From assembly GCF_000745775.1 (NCBI RefSeq), contig NZ_JQJY01000005.1, positions 434,001 through 498,000 of the forward strand: a DNA stretch of 64,000 nucleotides. The letters are read 5' to 3'. Below the pieces are notes generated by a model, which saw nothing but the letters and a program-made list of their open reading frames with translations, made no database searches and was not told where the DNA came from. The position numbers and the translations under genes are program-made. The first letter of the stretch is position 1; each line of letters opens with the position of its first letter. Below are positions 26,468 through 35,243 of this stretch, one piece after another. Source of the DNA: Flavobacterium sp. ASV13 (GTDB lineage: Bacteria; Bacteroidota; Bacteroidia; Flavobacteriales; Flavobacteriaceae).

Positions 26468-27859
26468 TTATGAACCAATTCCTTTATAAATAAACCCTAT
26501 TGACTCTAACTCTTTTGCATTCAAAACATTTCGTCCGTCAAATATAAAAGCAGGCTTATGCATTGCATCGTAAATCTTTTGCCAGTCATAAGAGACAAAT
26601 TCATCCCATTCGGTCAAAATTGAAATAGCATGTGCTCCTAAACAAGCTTCATAAGGATTATCAAACGCAGTTAGCGCAGCATTATTTTCTTCATCTGTTC
26701 TAGTTTGCAAATAATTTAAATCAGTTAACATTTTACTTCCTGAAACTTTAGGATCATATACTGATATTTTTGCCTGCTCATTAATTAAATCGTCAGCAAC
26801 GTAAATTGCAGCTGATTCACGGGTATCATTCGTGTCTTTTTTGAAGGCCCAACCTAAAAATGTTATTTTCTTATCAGCGACAGTGTTATATAAAGTCTGA
26901 ACAATTTTATTAGAAAATCTTCTTTTTTGATGGTCATTCATTATGATAACCTGTTCCCAATAATCAGCCACTTCATTCAATCCATATGATTTCGCTATGT
27001 ATACTAAATTCAAAATGTCTTTTTGAAAACAAGAACCTCCAAATCCGACTGAAGCTTTTAAAAACTTTGGCCCAATTCGACTGTCCATTCCAATCGCTTT
27101 TGCAACTTCACTTACATCAGCTCCTGTCTTTTCGCATAATTCAGACATTGCATTTATTGAAGAAATTCTTTGTGCTAAAAATGCATTTGCCGTAAGTTTC
27201 GATAATTCTGAAGACCAAACATTTGTTGTTAAAATTTTATTTTTATCGACCCAGTTCGCATAAACATCAACTAAAGCATTTATTGCCGATTCACCCTCTG
27301 GAGTTGTATCTCCACCAATTAAAATTCGATCAGGATTCAACAAATCTGTAACTGCAGTTCCTTCTGCTAAAAACTCAGGATTAGACAAAATCTGAAATTG
27401 CACACCATTTCCTGTATTATCTAAAATACTTTTTATAGCTTCGGCTGTTCTTACTGGTAAAGTAGATTTTTCTACAACTATCTTATTTTCCTTTGCTACT
27501 TTTGCAATTTGTCTGGCGCACAATTCAATGTATTTTAAATCAGCTGCCATGCCTTTACCTTTTCCGTATGTTTTCGTTGGCGTATTAACTGATATAAAAA
27601 TCACTTGGGCTTCATCAATTGCTTTTTCAACATCTGTCGAAAAGAAAAGATTTCTTCCTCTTGCTTCATCAACAATTTCAGATAAACCTGGTTCGTAAAT
27701 AGGAATATTATTAGTATCTGGATCATTCCAGTCTTTGATTCTTTGTTCGTTCAAATCGACAACTGTCACTTGAATATGTGGACATTTTTGAGCAATCACT
27801 GCCATAGTTGGACCTCCAACATAACCTGCACCTATGCAACAAATTTTTGTAACTTTCAT
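26468..27859 (-). CDS. ugd: UDP-glucose 6-dehydrogenase
   Basis: Protein of 463 aa: GAGYVGGP (residues 10-17), STLPVRTAE (132-140), a NPEFLAEGTAV segment (160-170) and catalytic C277 in GFGGSCFQKD. The GAGYVGGPTM start and the length match the eukaryote-like long form of UGDH, which oxidises UDP-glucose to UDP-glucuronate. The product supplies glucuronic acid or derived sugars to a surface polymer. It lies 27 bases after the epimerase gene. Confidence 0.93.
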   Translation of the reverse strand: MKVTKICCIGAGYVGGPTMAVIAQKCPHIQVTVVDLNEQRIKDWNDPDTNNIPIYEPGLSEIVDEARGRNLFFSTDVEKAIDEAQVIFISVNTPTKTYGKGKGMAADLKYIELCARQIAKVAKENKIVVEKSTLPVRTAEAIKSILDNTGNGVQFQILSNPEFLAEGTAVTDLLNPDRILIGGDTTPEGESAINALVDVYANWVDKNKILTTNVWSSELSKLTANAFLAQRISSINAMSELCEKTGADVSEVAKAIGMDSRIGPKFLKASVGFGGSCFQKDILNLVYIAKSYGLNEVADYWEQVIIMNDHQKRRFSNKIVQTLYNTVADKKITFLGWAFKKDTNDTRESAAIYVADDLINEQAKISVYDPKVSGSKMLTDLNYLQTRTDEENNAALTAFDNPYEACLGAHAISILTEWDEFVSYDWQKIYDAMHKPAFIFDGRNVLNAKELESIGFIYKGIGS

Positions 27860-27886
27860 TTATTATACTATTAACTTAGTCTATTT

Positions 27887-28879
27887 TTATTTTAAATTAT
27901 TCCAATACCAGTTTACCGCTTCCTTCAAACCATCTTGTAAAGAATATTTTGGATCATAACCTAGCATACTTTTAGCCTTATCAATACTTGCCAACGAATG
28001 TGGAATGTCTCCTGCTCTATTTTCTCGATAAATAATTTTGACATCAGCAATTTTCGAATCAAATTCTGAAAGATATTCTTTTAAACATTCTACCAAATCA
28101 TTCAATGTATTGCGTTCTCCAAATGCTGTATTGTAAACTGTATTAGTAGCCTCAGTATTTTGGATTTTAATCGCCAAGTCATTCATCTGAATTACATTTT
28201 CGATATAGGTAAAATCCCTTGAATAATTTCCATCACCATTTATCACAGGGCTTTCATATTTTATCAACTGTTTTACAAACTTTGGAATTACTGCTGCATA
28301 AGCTCCTTCCGGGTCTTGTCTCTGTCCAAAAACATTGAAATATCGTAAGCCAATAGTTTCTAAACCGTATGTTCTACTAAAAATTTCAGCATACAATTCA
28401 TTCACATATTTAGTTATGGCGTATGGTGATAATGGTTTCCCTATAATATCTTCAACTTTAGGCAATCCTTCAGAATCTCCATATGTTGACGAACTTGCAG
28501 CGTAGATAAAACGTTTAACTTTTTCATCTCTGCATGCGACTAGCATATTTAAAAAACCGGAAACATTTACATCATTTGTCGTTATTGGATCATTTATCGA
28601 ACGAGGAACAGAACCTAATGCCGCTTGGTGCAAAACATAATCGACTCCTTTCACGGCTAAAATACAATCTGTTAAATTGCGAATATCACCTTCAATTAAT
28701 TCAAAATTTGAATCTTCAATAAAATTATCCAAATTATGACGATGTCCAGTTGAAAAATTATCTAGACAAACTACTTTATCACCAAGCCTCAAAAAATATT
28801 CACACAAATTTGAGCCAATAAATCCCGCACCTCCTGTAATTAAAATAGTCCTTTGAATTGATGTTCCCATTTGAATCAA
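27887..28879 (-). CDS. UDP-N-acetylhexosamine 4-epimerase (WbpP/TviC-like)
   Basis: Extended SDR of 330 aa: GGAGFIG (residues 16-22), LDNFSTGHRHNL (39-50), HQAALGSVPRS (84-94), SSSTYGDS (129-136) and Y153/K157 in YAITK. The STGHRHNLD and ALGSVPRS segments are strong marks of the WbpP/TviC/Gne group, which interconverts UDP-GlcNAc(A) and UDP-GalNAc(A). Met1 and Met4 are both possible starts. With the WbpA/TviB-like dehydrogenase at 24344-25627 it would complete a route to UDP-GalNAcA. Confidence 0.9.
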   Translation of the reverse strand: MIQMGTSIQRTILITGGAGFIGSNLCEYFLRLGDKVVCLDNFSTGHRHNLDNFIEDSNFELIEGDIRNLTDCILAVKGVDYVLHQAALGSVPRSINDPITTNDVNVSGFLNMLVACRDEKVKRFIYAASSSTYGDSEGLPKVEDIIGKPLSPYAITKYVNELYAEIFSRTYGLETIGLRYFNVFGQRQDPEGAYAAVIPKFVKQLIKYESPVINGDGNYSRDFTYIENVIQMNDLAIKIQNTEATNTVYNTAFGERNTLNDLVECLKEYLSEFDSKIADVKIIYRENRAGDIPHSLASIDKAKSMLGYDPKYSLQDGLKEAVNWYWNNLK

Positions 28880-28881
28880 AT

Positions 28882-31326
28882 TTATTTTTTCAATTTATTT
28901 AGAAAAGTTTTTATTGATTTCTTTTTTTCTTCCTCATCCAGATATCCGTTAGAATAATCTCCATAACCATATCCGTAACCATAAGCTGAACCATATTTTG
29001 CTTTGTTTTCATATCCATTGAAAACAATACTTGCATTACTTAGTTCACCTCTCTTAACTCTGGTATTCAACAACGTTATCATATCTTTTTTAGTATAATT
29101 CTGTCTCACGATATACAAAGTTACGTCTGAGTATTGAGATAATTCTAATGCATCTGAAACTAAACCTACAGGAGGTGTATCCAAAATGATATAATCGTAT
29201 TTATTTTTTAATTCTTCAATTAATTCTCCCATCGCTTCACTCAAAATCAACTCTGATGGATTTGGAGGAATTGGTCCAGAAAGAATAACATCAAGATTTG
29301 GAACCTCTGTAGAATTCGTAATTTCACTCAAATTATTTTGTCTAATTAAATAATTCACAACTCCCGTCTGAGTAGTTAAATTAAATTCATCTGCCAATCT
29401 TGGCTTTCTTAAATCCAAACCTACAATAACCGTTTTCTTTTCGCTCAAGGCAAAAACTGTTGCAATATTTATCGAACAGAATGTTTTTCCTTCACCACTT
29501 ATTGATGAAGTTATCATTAAAGTTTTTGAACCACTTACCTGCCGTTTTTTATACAAAAATTGCAATGAAGATCGAATTGCCCTAAAAGCTTCAGAAAGTG
29601 CCGATTTAGGTTTATCGAAAACAGCGAGATTAACCCCTCCTTTATTTACACCGATTACACCAATTATTGGTATTTGACTCAACTTTGTAAGCTCCTCAGT
29701 GTTTTGAATGGAATTATTAATAAAAAAAATCAGTAAAACAATTAACAAGGGAATCAGTATTCCTAAAAACAGCGCTAATATATAATTAACAGAAGTTTTA
29801 GGACCTACCAAAGCTCCTCCTATTTCTTTAGCCGGATCAATAAAATGGATGTCAGATAAATTAGATGCTTTTACAATTTCTGCTTCATTTCGTTTTTGAA
29901 GAAATGTTGTATAAATATTGTCGTTTAAATCATATTTTCTTTTTATCTTCAATAGCTCCTGTTGCTCTTCTGGCAACCTTTTAACTGTATTTTCCGCTTC
30001 TCCTATTTTAGCATTTACTAACGATAAATCATAAACGAGAGATGCTTTTGCAGAAACAATATTTTCAAGCAAAACGCTTTTAAGCGCCTCCATTTGATTA
30101 TCAAAATCCTTAAAAATCTTATCGCTTTTAACGGCATATGCCATTTCTGACCTTTGAGTTGAGAGCGCAATTAGCTTCGAAATATTTGTCGCAATATTCG
30201 GGTCCTCAATTCCTGCAACTGATGGTGCTGGTAATCTCGAATAATCAACACTGTTATTTAGATACGATTTTAGTGAATTATAATATGTAATTTTTCTGGC
30301 GATCTGATCTCTTTCGACATCAAAATTCATTATTTTGTCAGAAACCTTCGCCCCTCCATCTTCTATTTCATAGATATTTTTATCTTTTCTAAATGATTTT
30401 AACTCATTCCCTGTTTGCTTTAATTGCAATTCCATAGCAACTAAAGTACTATCAATAAATTTAATCGTATTGTTTGCAAATTGATTTTTCCCATCCAATT
30501 GAATTTTGATCAACATTTTTACTGTTGAATTAAGATACTCAACAAGTCTCGCTTTGTTTGTGCCTTGCATTCCCAAAGTCAAAATTGAGCCGCCCTTATC
30601 ATCAGAACCAACACTTATGCCTTTGTAACGGGAAACTGTTCCATCAAAATCATTGAATTTGACAAAATACTCGTTTCCTATATACAAACCCGGATTATCA
30701 TTAATTTGCAATTCCCAATTTAAAAAAGGCAAAGAAACGCGTTCACCAACTTTGTACCTTTTTACAAATTCTACAGGCTGAACTGCTGTTTTAGAATATG
30801 AATTTTCAGCATAATTAATCAATGAAACCGAATTATTCTCAAAAGGAATATGTATCTCATATACATTTGCACTGATAAATTTAATTTTTATCAAGGTATT
30901 TGCAAGCTGCCCTCTAGATTTATCGATATCAACATAAAATGGCACGCTACCATAAGCATCAATTAAATTGTATTCACCCATGGTTAGGTAATCAATATAA
31001 TATTGAAGTTTACTAACTACTAACTCATTATGAGATCTTGACTGTAATATTGTTGTTATTCCATTTACCTGATCTGAAATTCCTCCCCAATTAAAAACCA
31101 AGCTTGTATTTGAGGTAAAAAAAGGATTGCTTTCTTCTTTAATCGAAATCAAAGTCTGCATTCCATAAATTTTTTCTTTACGAATATTTACCTGATATGC
31201 AATAGTAAACGCGATAATTAAACTCACTAAAAACCATTTCCAATAGCTAAGAATTTTTAGCAACATACCTTTAAAATCAAAACTTGAATGATTTTCAAAA
31301 ATCGACAAATCTTTTATATCTAACAT
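28882..31326 (-). CDS. wzc: Wzc-like tyrosine autokinase of polysaccharide export
   Basis: BY-kinase of 814 aa. A Wzz-type N-terminal domain has a membrane segment at about 31-46, then a long periplasmic region with coiled coil (about 285-490) and a second membrane segment at 513-537. The cytoplasmic kinase domain has Walker A SISGEGKT (608-615), Walker A' VIVGLDLRKPR (633-643) and Walker B YIILDTPP (712-719). The tyrosine cluster for autophosphorylation is Y778, Y782, Y784, Y786, Y788, Y791 and Y795. Such proteins control polymer length and export through cycles of phosphorylation. It follows the export lipoprotein gene by 28 bases. Confidence 0.95.
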   Translation of the reverse strand: MLDIKDLSIFENHSSFDFKGMLLKILSYWKWFLVSLIIAFTIAYQVNIRKEKIYGMQTLISIKEESNPFFTSNTSLVFNWGGISDQVNGITTILQSRSHNELVVSKLQYYIDYLTMGEYNLIDAYGSVPFYVDIDKSRGQLANTLIKIKFISANVYEIHIPFENNSVSLINYAENSYSKTAVQPVEFVKRYKVGERVSLPFLNWELQINDNPGLYIGNEYFVKFNDFDGTVSRYKGISVGSDDKGGSILTLGMQGTNKARLVEYLNSTVKMLIKIQLDGKNQFANNTIKFIDSTLVAMELQLKQTGNELKSFRKDKNIYEIEDGGAKVSDKIMNFDVERDQIARKITYYNSLKSYLNNSVDYSRLPAPSVAGIEDPNIATNISKLIALSTQRSEMAYAVKSDKIFKDFDNQMEALKSVLLENIVSAKASLVYDLSLVNAKIGEAENTVKRLPEEQQELLKIKRKYDLNDNIYTTFLQKRNEAEIVKASNLSDIHFIDPAKEIGGALVGPKTSVNYILALFLGILIPLLIVLLIFFINNSIQNTEELTKLSQIPIIGVIGVNKGGVNLAVFDKPKSALSEAFRAIRSSLQFLYKKRQVSGSKTLMITSSISGEGKTFCSINIATVFALSEKKTVIVGLDLRKPRLADEFNLTTQTGVVNYLIRQNNLSEITNSTEVPNLDVILSGPIPPNPSELILSEAMGELIEELKNKYDYIILDTPPVGLVSDALELSQYSDVTLYIVRQNYTKKDMITLLNTRVKRGELSNASIVFNGYENKAKYGSAYGYGYGYGDYSNGYLDEEEKKKSIKTFLNKLKK

Positions 31327-31354
31327 TTTCGAGCCTAATTTTTAGTTTTGATTC

Positions 31355-32146
31355 TTATTTTATAATTAAATACACTGTTGTTGCCAGTGACAATAAAGTA
31401 ATAATTGTACCTATTGACTGTATTCCCGTTTGCCCAGTTCCCCATGTTTTTTGTCTCAATGGCTTGACATAAATATAATCATTAGGTTGTAAGTAATAGT
31501 AAGGAGATTTCATGACGTTCACATCAGTAAGGTCAATCTCGTTCATTTGAACTCCGGTAGGTGTTTGTCGAATTATAGTCACAGATTTTCTATCTCCCAC
31601 TGTATTAATATCTCCAGCATTTGCAACAGCTTCCATAATATTCACATGCTCTTGAAACATTGTTTTTGTACCTGTGCTTCCAACCTCTCCATTTATTGTA
31701 TATCTAAAACCCGCTAATTTTATTGTCACAAATATATTAGCATCTGTTTTAAAATATTCTTCAAGCAATTTTTTCTCAATTATCACTCGAACTTCTTCCA
31801 GAGTATAACCAATAACATTTATTTCGCCTAAAATTGGAATTCGAATATTCCCATGATCATCAACTGTAAATCCGTCAAAATATAAGGCAGCCTCAGATCT
31901 TCCGGTTGTTAGAGATGTACTCTCTGTTTTATTAAAAATTGCAACTAATTTAGGGTCTATGGCTTTTAAATTAATACTTAAAACATCATTAACCTGAAGC
32001 CTGTAAGGCTTAGTTTCAACTACTGCAACAGTATTTGAGTCTTCAGAAGAATTTTTATCCTGCAGATATACTAAATCTTTTATAGGAATACATGAAGTAA
32101 AAAGCATACTAATCAGCAACAGGATATAAAAACTATTTTTTGTCAT
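31355..32146 (-). CDS. Polysaccharide export outer-membrane lipoprotein, Wza-like
   Basis: Protein of 263 aa with a lipoprotein signal: LLISMLFTSC with acylated C19. The poly-export domain (about 50-130) includes YRLQVNDVLSINL, and an SLBB domain (about 145-230) includes FRYTINGEVG. A C-terminal hydrophobic segment at about 242-262 is typical for Bacteroidota relatives. With the Wzc homologue it forms an outer-membrane polysaccharide channel and kinase pair. This is the first gene of the surface-polysaccharide locus after recR, with its own -7 element. Confidence 0.92.
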   Translation of the reverse strand: MTKNSFYILLLISMLFTSCIPIKDLVYLQDKNSSEDSNTVAVVETKPYRLQVNDVLSINLKAIDPKLVAIFNKTESTSLTTGRSEAALYFDGFTVDDHGNIRIPILGEINVIGYTLEEVRVIIEKKLLEEYFKTDANIFVTIKLAGFRYTINGEVGSTGTKTMFQEHVNIMEAVANAGDINTVGDRKSVTIIRQTPTGVQMNEIDLTDVNVMKSPYYYLQPNDYIYVKPLRQKTWGTGQTGIQSIGTIITLLSLATTVYLIIK

Positions 32147-32162
32147 TGTTAAAATTTTATCG

Positions 32163-32170
32163 CAAATATA
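32163..32170 (-). promoter_or_regulatory. -7 promoter element of the export lipoprotein gene
   Basis: TATATTTG on the minus strand matches TAnnTTTG, 16 bases before the lipoprotein start. No TTG lies at the usual distance upstream, so only the -7 half is supported. Confidence 0.45.
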
Positions 32171-32218
32171 GCTTTTCCATTTAATCTTCGGAAAATCTAT
32201 ATTTCAATTGGGGTTTAT

Positions 32219-32839
32219 TTAATTGTTCTTGAATGTTTTTTCAAATGGAACGCGATGCAAAATACTTCTGCCGAGAGTAACTTCATCAGCATATTCCAAT
32301 TCGTCTCCTACTGATATTCCTCTTGCAATCGTAGAAATTATAATTTGAAATTCTGCAATTTGTTTATAGATATAAAAATTGGTCGTATCACCTTCCATGG
32401 TTGAACTTAATGCAAAAATGATTTCAACAACTTTTCCGGATTTGACTTTTTCGACTAAAGTTGAAATATTTAACTGACTTGGACCAACACCTTCAATTGG
32501 AGAAATTTTTCCTCCCAACACATGATAAATCCCTTTATACTGACCCGTATTTTCAATAGCCATAACATCACGAATATCCTCAACAACACAAATAGTCTGA
32601 TGATTTCTAGATGAATTGACACATATTTCACACACTTTTGTATCTGAAATGTTATGGCAATTTTCACAAAATTTAATATCCTCACGCATATTTAAAAGTG
32701 CCTGAGACAAAAAGCCTGTTTGCTCCTTTGGCTGTTTAAGCAAATGAAGAACTAATCGCAGAGCTGTACGTTTACCAATACCAGGCAATTGCGACATTTC
32801 ATTAACCGCTTTCTCTATTAATTTTGATGAAAATTCCAT
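32219..32839 (-). CDS. recR: Recombination mediator RecR
   Basis: Protein of 206 aa from ATG at 32839. An open frame extends to 32881, but residues before MEFSSKLIEKAV are not RecR-like and a -7 element lies inside them, so the inner start is preferred. Seen: helix-hairpin-helix (about 15-30, LPGIGKRTALRL), zinc finger C58-x2-C61 and C70-x2-C73, and a Toprim domain from about 81 with CVVEDIRD. With RecF and RecO it loads RecA on gapped DNA. Unconnected to the polysaccharide genes that follow. Confidence 0.95.
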   Translation of the reverse strand: MEFSSKLIEKAVNEMSQLPGIGKRTALRLVLHLLKQPKEQTGFLSQALLNMREDIKFCENCHNISDTKVCEICVNSSRNHQTICVVEDIRDVMAIENTGQYKGIYHVLGGKISPIEGVGPSQLNISTLVEKVKSGKVVEIIFALSSTMEGDTTNFYIYKQIAEFQIIISTIARGISVGDELEYADEVTLGRSILHRVPFEKTFKNN

Positions 32840-32844
32840 GACGA

Positions 32845-32852
32845 CAAAAGTA
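32845..32852 (-). promoter_or_regulatory. -7 promoter element of recR
   Basis: TACTTTTG on the minus strand lies only 5 bases before the ATG at 32839, so the transcript may be leaderless. A TTTG upstream is 26 bases away, longer than the usual spacer. The position argues against translation starting at 32881. Confidence 0.5.
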
Positions 32853-32937
32853 ACATTTTTAACGGTATCAGCATCTTTCAAACAATTAAATTCAACTCTA
32901 AAAGAAATAGGGATTTATCTTGTTTCTATCTGCCAAT

Positions 32938-32973
32938 AAAAAACAAAACTTCCCAATACAATTGGAAAGTTTT
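32938..32973 (-). terminator. Rho-independent terminator after the CoA-binding protein gene
   Basis: On the minus strand a stem of about 13 bp with one mismatch (arms 32973-32964 and 32954-32945 plus inner pairs) is followed by GTTTTTT. It lies 18 bases past the stop at 32991. Confidence 0.8.
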
Positions 32974-32990
32974 AAAACGCTTTTTTTCGA

Positions 32991-33356
32991 TTAATATTGG
33001 TTTGTAGCCAATAAAACTAATGTACAAGCAACTTCGACCTCAATATTATTCAACTCTAGTAATTGATACAATTCAGGGTTCTCTGTTCCGGGATTAAAAA
33101 TTACTCTTTTAGGTTGTGCTTCAATTATATAATTATAATAATCACGTTGACGAGATGGGTTTAAATACAAAGTTACTGTATCGATATTTTTTACAGGAAT
33201 TGCTTTTGTATGAATTTTTACACCAGCTACCTCTCCAGTATTTTGACCAATTGCTAATACTGTGTGCCCTTTTTGAGTAAGCATATTTATGGCTCTAAAT
33301 GCATAACGATCTGGTTTTGTTGTAGCACCTAGAAGTAATGTCTTTTTATTTTTCAT
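32991..33356 (-). CDS. CoA-binding domain protein (YccU-like)
   Basis: Single Rossmann-like domain of 121 aa. LLGATTKPDRYAFRAI (residues 8-23) is the conserved nucleotide-binding start of the CoA-binding family also seen in succinyl-CoA synthetase alpha, and VIFNPGTENPEL lies in the last third. Stand-alone members are widespread and their exact role is unknown. It is monocistronic, with a -7 element upstream and a hairpin terminator downstream, and divergent from marC. Confidence 0.88.
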   Translation of the reverse strand: MKNKKTLLLGATTKPDRYAFRAINMLTQKGHTVLAIGQNTGEVAGVKIHTKAIPVKNIDTVTLYLNPSRQRDYYNYIIEAQPKRVIFNPGTENPELYQLLELNNIEVEVACTLVLLATNQY

Positions 33357-33373
33357 CTTTTTAATTTAAAGTG

Positions 33374-33381
33374 CAAAAGTA
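33374..33381 (-). promoter_or_regulatory. -7 promoter element of the CoA-binding protein gene
   Basis: TACTTTTG on the minus strand, 17 bases before the start at 33356. The upstream -33 TTG is not clear. Confidence 0.5.
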
Positions 33382-33508
33382 GTTAAAAAGAATGAGGTTA
33401 ACTTGTCTTATAAATTCAGAATATTGACTCTAAAAAAATAATATCATAACTCCGTTTTAGCTGTCAATATAAAAAAATAACTACTTTTACTTCACTAACC
33501 GAAATTTT

Positions 33509-34135
33509 ATGGATTTATTCATTTACTTATTTGCCGCACTTTTTTCCGTTTTAAACCCAATTGGCACTGTACCGATTTTCGTTGGATTAACACAGCACGA
33601 TTCACAAAAAGAACGTTCAAGAATTTCTCTATGGACCGCAATAAATGTTTTTATCATTTTATTGGTATCTTTTTTTATCGGTCAATATGTTTTGACATTT
33701 TTTGGGATTAGCATTGATGCTCTTCGAATTGCAGGCGGAATTGTAATTGTGAATTCTGGCTTTTCATTGCTTTCGGGAAAATTTAATAAAAAACGAGGAA
33801 TAAATAAAAAAATTGAAACTGACGCACAGCAAAGAAACGACATTGCCTTGACGCCATTAGCAATTCCAATGTTAGCGGGACCAGGTTCAATTTCTCTTCT
33901 AATTGCTTTTTACCAAGAACATCATGAAATGAATGAAATCATTATTTCATGTCTTGCTATTTTAGCAATTGGAGTCAGCATTTTTGCCATTCTAAAAAGT
34001 GCACATTACCTTGCCCGCATACTAGGTGCATCAGGAATTGTTGCAATTTCCCGAATAGTTGGATTCATTGTAATTTCTATCGGAATTCAATATATCGTAA
34101 GTTCTATTGTAAATATTATTAAAGGAAACTTTTAA
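33509..34135 (+). CDS. MarC family integral membrane protein
   Basis: Protein of 208 aa with about six membrane segments. The opening FAALFSVLNPIGTVPIFVGL (residues 8-27) and PLAIPMLAGPGSIS in the middle are signature stretches of the MarC/YchE/YhgN family. The molecular function is not established; an earlier link to multidrug resistance has not held up. Transcribed away from the CoA-binding protein gene. A near-consensus TACTTTTA lies at 33482-33489, and a bidirectional terminator follows. Confidence 0.92.
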   Translation: MDLFIYLFAALFSVLNPIGTVPIFVGLTQHDSQKERSRISLWTAINVFIILLVSFFIGQYVLTFFGISIDALRIAGGIVIVNSGFSLLSGKFNKKRGINKKIETDAQQRNDIALTPLAIPMLAGPGSISLLIAFYQEHHEMNEIIISCLAILAIGVSIFAILKSAHYLARILGASGIVAISRIVGFIVISIGIQYIVSSIVNIIKGNF

Positions 34136-34160
34136 TCTAAAACTTTTTAAAAAATAAAAA

Positions 34161-34189
34161 AAGGGATAAAACTTTAAACTTTATCCCTT
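34161..34189. terminator. Bidirectional terminator between marC and the CtlX-like gene
   Basis: A perfect 10-bp stem (34161-34170 with 34180-34189, AAGGGATAAA arm) and a 9-base loop. T-rich on the plus side (CTTTATTTATTT) and T-rich on the minus side (TTTTTATTTTTT), so it can end both convergent genes. Confidence 0.88.
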
Positions 34190-34217
34190 CTTTATTTATT
34201 TAAAAACCTGTTTTTTT

Positions 34218-35153
34218 TTAATTCCTTGGCAAGAAAACTTCAGCCATCATGCAGCGTGCGCTTCCACCGCCACAAGCTTCAATTGTATCCAAGCTCGAAC
34301 TTAAAATTTCGGCGTGTTTTTCTAATTGTGCAATTTGCTTTGCAGTTAAACTTTGATGAGCCGATGCACTCATAACAATATACTTTTTATCGTTTGTCCC
34401 TCTAACTTCCAACATATTTCCAGCAAAATTGTTTACCTGATCTTCTGTAATTAAAATGATTTCTTTTTTGTCGTCTCTCAAATTATCCAAAACCATTTTT
34501 CGTTCTTTTTTATCATCGATGCAATCTGCACAAATAACCGCAAAAGTTTCGCCCAAACACATCATCACATTTGTATGATAAATGAGTTTTCGTTCTCCGT
34601 CAACAGTCTGAAAAGCTTCAAAAATTACAGGAGCATAATCAAAATCTTCACAGAATTCAATAAATAATTCTTCATCGGCACGAGGCGACAAAGCGCAATA
34701 CGCTTTTGCATTAGCACGGTCTAAAAGAAGACTCCCTGTTCCTTCTAAAAAATAACCATCATCTTCAGCAGAAGTGTAATCCATTATATTTGATATTTCA
34801 AAACCCTTTTCTTCCAAAGTGTCCAAAATATCTTCGCGACGTTCTTGGCGTCTGTTTTCAGCAAACATCGGATAAAGTGCTACATCTCCATTTTCATGAA
34901 ATGAAACCCAGTTATTTGGAAAAATACTATCCGGAGTATCTGTTTCCAAAGTATCTTCAATAACTGTAACATCTACTCCAACCACTCTAAGTTTTTCAAC
35001 AAAAGCATCAAATTCCTGCTGTGCTTTAGCATTTACAGTACTTGGTAAAAGTCCGTCTAATACTTTTTGATAATAATTATTTACGGCAGTCTGTTCATTC
35101 ATTCTGAATGCAACAGGCCGAATCATCACGATTGCATTTGTTGTCTGTTTCAT
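34218..35153 (-). CDS. CtlX-like guanidino-group hydrolase (arginine deiminase-related)
   Basis: Protein of 311 aa in the amidinotransferase/deiminase superfamily. Seen: IRPVAFRMNEQT (residues 11-22), SIFPNNWVSFH (76-86), EGTGS (137-141), catalytic H193 in YHTNVMM and catalytic C301 in GGGSARCM. These fit the CtlX branch, named for citrulline use in Francisella; some relatives act on arginine or its derivatives. The next gene upstream belongs to another branch of the same superfamily, 90 bases away. Substrate not decided here. Confidence 0.87.
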   Translation of the reverse strand: MKQTTNAIVMIRPVAFRMNEQTAVNNYYQKVLDGLLPSTVNAKAQQEFDAFVEKLRVVGVDVTVIEDTLETDTPDSIFPNNWVSFHENGDVALYPMFAENRRQERREDILDTLEEKGFEISNIMDYTSAEDDGYFLEGTGSLLLDRANAKAYCALSPRADEELFIEFCEDFDYAPVIFEAFQTVDGERKLIYHTNVMMCLGETFAVICADCIDDKKERKMVLDNLRDDKKEIILITEDQVNNFAGNMLEVRGTNDKKYIVMSASAHQSLTAKQIAQLEKHAEILSSSLDTIEACGGGSARCMMAEVFLPRN

Positions 35154-35169
35154 GATTTTATATTTTTTT

Positions 35170-35231
35170 GTTTCAAGTTTAAGGCTTCAAGTTTAAAATT
35201 TAGCGTCTTGTAAAAACCTTAAACTTGAAAC
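35170..35231. repeat. Inverted repeat in the gap between two deiminase-family genes
   Basis: A perfect 15-base inverted repeat: GTTTCAAGTTTAAGG at 35170-35184 and its complement at 35217-35231, with 32 bases between. TTCAAGTTTAA also occurs twice in tandem (35172-35182, 35186-35196). No T tract follows the stem on either strand, so it is not a standard terminator. Confidence 0.7.
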
Positions 35232-35243
35232 TCAAAAACTATT

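Noticed and set aside
32840..32881. Longer recR start at 32881
   Set aside because: The extra 14 residues are not RecR-like and contain a -7 promoter element; ATG at 32839 gives the usual 206 aa.
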